DNA of 25,845 nt. Source: Leptolinea sp964404415 (lineage in GTDB: Bacteria > Chloroflexota > Anaerolineae > Anaerolineales > Anaerolineaceae). A model generated the notes under the pieces. It was not told the origin of the DNA. It worked only from the letters and a program-made list of their open reading frames with translations, and made no database searches. Below are positions 22,557-25,845 of this stretch, piece by piece (position 1 is the stretch's first letter; each line of letters starts with the position of its first letter). Both the position numbers and the translations under genes were made by a program. The stretch covers positions 1-25,845 of the forward strand of contig CAYOKC010000044.1 of the NCBI GenBank assembly GCA_964404415.1. Reading direction: 5' to 3'.

Positions 22557-22589
22557 GTACGTGCCGGGGACGCCGACCCCGGCACGTAC
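22557..22589. repeat. Perfect 13-bp-arm hairpin
   Basis: GTACGTGCCGGGG and its exact reverse complement CCCCGGCACGTAC flank the 7-nt loop ACGCCGA. No T-run follows on either strand. It lies in the 275-bp gap between the phosphoribosyltransferase gene (minus) and era (plus). It could be a REP-type element, a protein-binding palindrome or an RNA hairpin in a leader. Confidence 0.8.
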
Positions 22590-22636
22590 ATAAGGAGGAG
22601 AAGAAGAAGAGAAGTCGCCCTTTGATAATTAATATA

Positions 22637-22656
22637 CCCAACCCGATCAGGCGAAG
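22637..22656 (+). repeat. Degenerate partial copy of the repeat cassette
   Basis: CCCAACCCGATCAGGCGAAG matches the first part of cassette 3 (CCCAACCGATCAGACGAAG) with one inserted and one changed base, but the G-rich block and TATAAT are missing. It suggests the cassette is a dispersed genomic repeat and not confined to the AT-rich island. Confidence 0.4.
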
Positions 22657-22660
22657 CTTG

Positions 22661-22682
22661 ACGATTACCCTACGATTAACCT
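22661..22682 (+). repeat. Tandem 11-bp repeat upstream of era
   Basis: ACGATTACCCT is followed directly by ACGATTAACCT, one mismatch in eleven, about 50 bp before the era start. The one-turn spacing would suit a protein-binding site; no evidence beyond the repeat itself. Confidence 0.4.
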
Positions 22683-22734
22683 ACGCCGGTCTAACAATTT
22701 CATAAATTTAAAATGAAAGATTCATAAAGAGAAA

Positions 22735-23652
22735 ATGAACCAACAAACTCCAGAATACAAAGCCGGATACATAGCTCTGGCCGGCAGGCCGAACGTAGGA
22801 AAATCCACCCTGGTAAACACCCTGATGGGGCAGAAAATTGCCGCCGTCTCCGCCAAACCCCAGACCACACGCCGCCGTCAACTGGGCATATTGACCCTGC
22901 CAGACGCGCAGTTGATCTTTGTTGACGCGCCGGGTATCCACCTGCAACACCACAAACTGGGCGAAGCCCTGAACCAGACGGCCGAGGAAGTGATCTCGGA
23001 TGTGGATGTGGTTGGCTGGATGGTGGATTCGTCGGCAGACCCTTCGGCGGATGACCTGCAAGCCCGCGATCTGGTTAAGAATGCCGGCAGGCGAAAAAAG
23101 AAACTGCTGATCCTAAACAAGATTGACCGGGTATTGGAAGAAAACCGCGCGGACGTTGTTGCCCGATATAGTGAACAATTGCCGGAAGCCCTCCCTGTGA
23201 TGGTTTCGGCTATCAGCGGAGAAGGTATAGAGGATTTGCAGAAAGCGATCATCGAACTGCTTCCCGTTCACCCCTCCTACTACGCGGAAGACGAGATCAC
23301 CGACCTGTATGAGCGCGAGATCGCCGCGGACCTGATCCGTGAGTCTGCGTTGAAACACCTGCGCGAAGAAGTGCCGCATGCGCTTGCTGTGCGCATTGAC
23401 GAGTTCAAAGAACGCGAAGACGGCAAGACTTATGTGGCGGCCACCCTGTTTGTGGAGCGTGATTCGCAGAAGGGGATCGTCATCGGGCAGGGGGCTGAGA
23501 TGCTCAAACGTATTGGCACCAGCGCCCGAATGGAAATGGAAAAGATGGGCGACCGCTCAATCTTTCTGGAATTGCGCGTCAAGGTAGCTAAAGGCTGGCG
23601 TGACGATCCGGACTTCCTGCGCCGCCTGGGGTTTGAGTTCAAGAAAAAATAA
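22735..23652 (+). CDS. era: GTPase Era
   Basis: A 305-residue Ras-like GTPase with a C-terminal KH domain that binds the 3' end of 16S rRNA during small-subunit assembly. Seen directly: G1 GRPNVGKS (17-24), the G2 Thr region 'AKPQTTRR', G3 DAPG, G4 NKID, and G5 'VSAISGEG'. The KH GxxG loop is in 'KGIVIGQGAEMLKRIG'. Length and domain order are those of typical Era. The ATG has only a weak AGAG upstream. It stands alone here, without the rnc, recO or ybeY neighbours common elsewhere. Confidence 0.96.
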   Translation: MNQQTPEYKAGYIALAGRPNVGKSTLVNTLMGQKIAAVSAKPQTTRRRQLGILTLPDAQLIFVDAPGIHLQHHKLGEALNQTAEEVISDVDVVGWMVDSSADPSADDLQARDLVKNAGRRKKKLLILNKIDRVLEENRADVVARYSEQLPEALPVMVSAISGEGIEDLQKAIIELLPVHPSYYAEDEITDLYEREIAADLIRESALKHLREEVPHALAVRIDEFKEREDGKTYVAATLFVERDSQKGIVIGQGAEMLKRIGTSARMEMEKMGDRSIFLELRVKVAKGWRDDPDFLRRLGFEFKKK

Positions 23653-23662
23653 CATACGATCC

Positions 23663-23691
23663 TTGAATTCATTTAAGTAATCAGATATACT
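23663..23691 (+). promoter_or_regulatory. Promoter of the VapBC-type operon
   Basis: TTGAAT (23663-23668), a 17-bp spacer, and TATACT (23686-23691). Its spacing is ideal, and the palindromic operator begins at the last bases of the -10 box. Confidence 0.65.
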
Positions 23692-23718
23692 GATCATGCA
23701 GATAATCTGCATGATCAG
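23690..23718. promoter_or_regulatory. Perfect 29-bp palindromic operator
   Basis: CTGATCATGCAGAT and its exact complement ATCTGCATGATCAG surround a single A. It covers the expected transcription start and ends seven bases before the antitoxin ATG, where an AbrB-fold antitoxin would bind to repress its own operon. Confidence 0.75.
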
Positions 23719-23725
23719 GTGAAAA

Positions 23726-23986
23726 ATGGATATTACTATTCAAGTACGGGAACGTGGAGTTTTCACCCTGCCGGTTGATTTACGAGAAAAATACCATATC
23801 GAAACCGGCGATATATACCGGTTGGTCGACCTGGATGGTACATTCGTGCTTACGCCGATGGTCCCCATTGTGCCGGAATTGGCCAATGAGATTGAAAAGC
23901 TTCGGGTGGAAGCCGGTATGACCATGGAGGAACTGTTAACCGGCCTGCGAGAGCAGCGTGAAAAGTACTCCCCGGATAAATCATGA
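23726..23986 (+). CDS. AbrB/MazE-fold antitoxin (VapB type)
   Basis: An 86-residue protein with an N-terminal swapped-hairpin AbrB domain: 'MDITIQVRERGVFTLPVDLR', then 'YHIETGDIYRLVDLDGTFVL'. Its C-terminal helical tail ('EIEKLRVEAGMTMEELLTGL') would wrap and block the toxin. AGGTG lies before the ATG. It overlaps the PIN-domain gene by four bases (ATGA), as normal for an antitoxin-toxin pair. The palindrome directly upstream supports autoregulation. Confidence 0.88.
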   Translation: MDITIQVRERGVFTLPVDLREKYHIETGDIYRLVDLDGTFVLTPMVPIVPELANEIEKLRVEAGMTMEELLTGLREQREKYSPDKS

Positions 23987-24444
23987 CTGGAAGTTCTCCC
24001 AGAGACATCCGCATCTTTTTTGACGCGGATGTTATTTTTGCCGGGTCGGCATCACCGCGTGAATACGGCGCCAGCTTGGTACTGCTGCGTATGGCTGAAA
24101 TTACGCTGATCAAGGCTGTCACCAGCCGGCAGGTAATCGAGGAAGTGGAACGCAACCTGAAAGACAAGATCCCTTCGGCCATGCCGGCATTTCAGATGAT
24201 CGCCAATCGTTGCCTTATTGTGGTCGATGATCCAGAGTCGGGCGATATCCGTCCGTACAGAGGGTGCGCGGACGATAAGGATCTACCAATACTGGTTGCC
24301 GCGCGGAGAGAGGAATGCAGTCTCTTTGCTACCTACAACCTCCGGCATTACCAACCCGGAATACCCGGAATTTCAGTCCTCACTCCAGGTGACCTTGTCT
24401 TAAAAGTCCGCTATTTACTGAACGGACTCTCAACCTTGAAGTGA
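23983..24444 (+). CDS. PIN-domain ribonuclease toxin (VapC-like, COG1569 type)
   Basis: A 153-residue PIN nuclease expected to cleave RNA when released from its antitoxin. Acidic active-site residues are visible in 'RIFFDADVIFAG' (first Asp), 'SRQVIEEVERNL' (Glu) and 'GCADDKDLPILVAA' (Asp cluster). The last position reads 'FATYNLRHYQ', where Asn replaces the fourth acidic residue, as in the putative-toxin PIN subgroup (COG1569). It is longer than classic VapC (about 130). The target RNA is unknown. Confidence 0.88.
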   Translation: MTGSSPRDIRIFFDADVIFAGSASPREYGASLVLLRMAEITLIKAVTSRQVIEEVERNLKDKIPSAMPAFQMIANRCLIVVDDPESGDIRPYRGCADDKDLPILVAARREECSLFATYNLRHYQPGIPGISVLTPGDLVLKVRYLLNGLSTLK

Positions 24445-24465
24445 ATTCCAAAATTGCGGTTGTCG

Positions 24466-24471
24466 TATAAT
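24466..24471 (+). promoter_or_regulatory. Possible -10 box of rpiB
   Basis: A perfect TATAAT 50 bases before the rpiB ATG. No convincing -35 lies at normal spacing, the same pattern as at other TATAAT boxes in this window. Confidence 0.4.
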
Positions 24472-24520
24472 TCAATCCGTTTGATCGATGAATGATTCCT
24501 TATTTTCTGGAGATAACTAC

Positions 24521-24988
24521 ATGAAAATTGCCATCGGCAGCGACCATGCCGCGTTTGCTCTGAAAGAAGTAGTGCGCAAGCACCTGATTGACTCCGGCCA
24601 TGACGTTACCGATATGGGGACGTATTCTCCAGACCGGGCGGATTACCCGGTGTATGGGGAAAAAGTGGCAAAAGCCGTGATTCGCGGCGAGGTGAAATGC
24701 GGTGTGGTGATCTGCGGTACCGGCGCCGGGATTTCTATAACAGCGAACAAAGTGAAGGGAATCCGCTGCGTTCTGGCCAGTGAGCCTTATACCGCCGTGC
24801 TGTCACGCCAGCATAATGATGCCAACATGCTGGCGATGGGAGCCCGGGTGGTGGGTGAAGGCCTGGCCTGTATGATCGTTGACCAGTTCCTGGCGGCTGA
24901 ATTCGAAGGCGGCCGTCACGCTGACCGGGTGGCATTGATCACCAAACTGGATCAGGCGCCGGATTCCAACGATACTGTCCTCTCGTAA
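24521..24988 (+). CDS. rpiB: Ribose-5-phosphate isomerase B
   Basis: Interconverts ribose 5-phosphate and ribulose 5-phosphate in the pentose phosphate pathway. The 155-residue protein opens 'MKIAIGSDHAAFALKEVV'. The catalytic Cys is in 'GVVICGTGAGISI' (about 65), the ring-opening His in 'LSRQHNDANMLAMGARVVG', and 'DYPVYGEKVA' carries the conserved phosphate-site region. The frame is open from an ATG at 24488, but GGAG lies before the ATG at 24521, which begins at the conserved strand. A LacA/LacB or allose-phosphate isomerase role is possible given the sugar kinase 36 bp downstream. Confidence 0.94.
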   Translation: MKIAIGSDHAAFALKEVVRKHLIDSGHDVTDMGTYSPDRADYPVYGEKVAKAVIRGEVKCGVVICGTGAGISITANKVKGIRCVLASEPYTAVLSRQHNDANMLAMGARVVGEGLACMIVDQFLAAEFEGGRHADRVALITKLDQAPDSNDTVLS

Positions 24989-25024
24989 TCCGCCTGCCGT
25001 AAGGCCGGACAGGGCAATTTCCAC

Positions 25025-25845
25025 ATGATCGTAACCGTCACCCCCAATACCTGCATTGACCGCACCCTGGTGGTCCGCGAATTCGTCCTGAACAAGACGG
25101 TCCGCGCCGCCCGGTGGGCAACAGGGATGGGTGGGAAAGCGGCGGACGCGTCCTGGATACTTGGGGAGTATGGCATCCCGAGTCTGGCGCTGGGATTTAA
25201 AGCCGGTGAATCCGGCCGCCAGATGGAGCAGATGCTCCAATCACGCGGCACACAGACGGACTTTACCGAGGTGGAGGGGGAGACCAGGGTGCATACCGTC
25301 ATTGTGATGGCGGATGGCAGCGGGCAATCCACATTCTCTGTTACATCGTTAAAGGTTGCCCCGGCGCATATTCAGGACCTTGAGGATCGTTTCTCCGCCG
25401 TGCTTGGATCCGCGGATTGTATTGTCATCGGTGGAACACTACCCGCCGGGGTTCCGGAAGATCTGTTTGCACGGCTTATTTCCCGGGCACGCGGTCACAA
25501 GGTTCCGGTCATCTTTGATGCCAGTGGATTGGCGCTGCGTAAAGGTCTTGAAGGCCAGCCAACCCTGATAAAACCCAATCGTGATGAATTGGAAGAATTC
25601 ACCGGGCACCGGTTGGCGACCCTGGAAGAGATTTATAAGGCAGGCCGGGATATCCAGTCAACGTATGGCTGTTCCCCGGTAGTCACCCTGGGTGGTGAGG
25701 GGACACTGGCCATTCTGCCGGACCATTCTTATCTGATCCCCGTGCTTCCGGTTGACGTGGTTTCTACAGCCGGCGCCGGTGACGGTATGCTGGCCGGGTT
25801 GGCCGCCGCGTTGTCAACCGGGAAGTCACTGGAAGAAGGGCTGCG
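25025..25845 (+). CDS. PfkB-family 1-phosphofructokinase/tagatose-6-phosphate kinase-like (partial)
   Basis: The first 273 codons of a ribokinase-superfamily sugar-phosphate kinase; the end lies outside the window. The opening 'MIVTVTPNTCIDRTLVV' matches the 1-phosphofructokinase/tagatose-6-phosphate kinase group (usually TPNPAID). 'TGMGGKAADASWIL' is the substrate-site GGKG region, here GGKA, and 'LIKPNRDELEEFTG' and 'VVTLGGEGTLAI' follow in family order. The catalytic Asp is in 'AGAGDGMLAG' (about 251). It starts 36 bp after rpiB and may share its transcript. The substrate cannot be assigned with certainty. Confidence 0.9.
   Translation, partial: MIVTVTPNTCIDRTLVVREFVLNKTVRAARWATGMGGKAADASWILGEYGIPSLALGFKAGESGRQMEQMLQSRGTQTDFTEVEGETRVHTVIVMADGSGQSTFSVTSLKVAPAHIQDLEDRFSAVLGSADCIVIGGTLPAGVPEDLFARLISRARGHKVPVIFDASGLALRKGLEGQPTLIKPNRDELEEFTGHRLATLEEIYKAGRDIQSTYGCSPVVTLGGEGTLAILPDHSYLIPVLPVDVVSTAGAGDGMLAGLAAALSTGKSLEEGL

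Noticed and set aside
22412..22705. 97-codon open frame upstream of era
   Set aside because: It overlaps the phosphoribosyltransferase start antisense, passes through the perfect hairpin, and shows no family features.
1..25845. CRISPR array, rRNA, intact transposase or integrase, phage structural genes
   Set aside because: Looked for on both strands; no regularly spaced repeats, rRNA segments or recombinase motifs were seen.

Overview
The window looks like a metagenome-assembled scaffold from an anaerobic Chloroflexota bacterium, probably class Anaerolineae. This is an inference from gene content (a galactolipid-synthase-like glycosyltransferase, DUF951, DUF3159, dense toxin-antitoxin modules), from moderately high GC coding sequence with frequent TATAAT promoters, and from weak or absent Shine-Dalgarno sites at several starts. 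No rRNA gene or intact tRNA is present. A run of 100 N (10241-10340) is a scaffold gap inside one gene.

Region 1 (1-6.7 kb) is a loose set of single genes: a soluble five-PAS/GAF/GGDEF diguanylate cyclase, a hypothetical protein, a DUF3159 membrane protein, a small hypothetical protein, a GNAT acetyltransferase, a HicA-HicB toxin-antitoxin pair with a palindromic operator, and a GyrI-like ligand-binding protein that probably starts at an ATT codon.

Region 2 (6.7-9.97 kb) is visibly AT-rich and looks acquired. It holds three membrane-anchored proteins that share one unrecognised C-terminal domain but have different N-termini. Each is preceded by a copy of a roughly 60-bp repeat carrying a TATAAT box. 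The island ends at a fragment of a tRNA-Arg(UCU) gene and an orphan HigA-type antitoxin whose start codon is non-canonical or lost. This is the most novel part of the window.

Region 3 (9.98-19.8 kb) is a tightly packed minus-strand run of eleven genes, mostly overlapping or separated by 1-12 bp. In transcription order it encodes DUF951, an MGDG-synthase-like glycosyltransferase, TsaE, TsaB, RimI and family-4 uracil-DNA glycosylase. These are followed by a surface-polysaccharide module: nucleotide-sugar dehydrogenase, epimerase, flippase, GT4 glycosyltransferase and an integral-membrane glycosyltransferase. Housekeeping tRNA and ribosome modification and DNA repair are thus joined to envelope glycan synthesis.

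Region 4 (19.8-25.8 kb) is mostly plus strand: a site-2 protease overlapping a TyrA-like dehydrogenase that lacks the catalytic His motif, a GIY-YIG protein, a long imperfect inverted repeat, an adenine phosphoribosyltransferase-like gene (minus), a perfect 13-bp-arm hairpin, era, a VapB-VapC type pair behind a perfect 29-bp palindrome, rpiB, and the start of a PfkB-family sugar-phosphate kinase that runs off the end.
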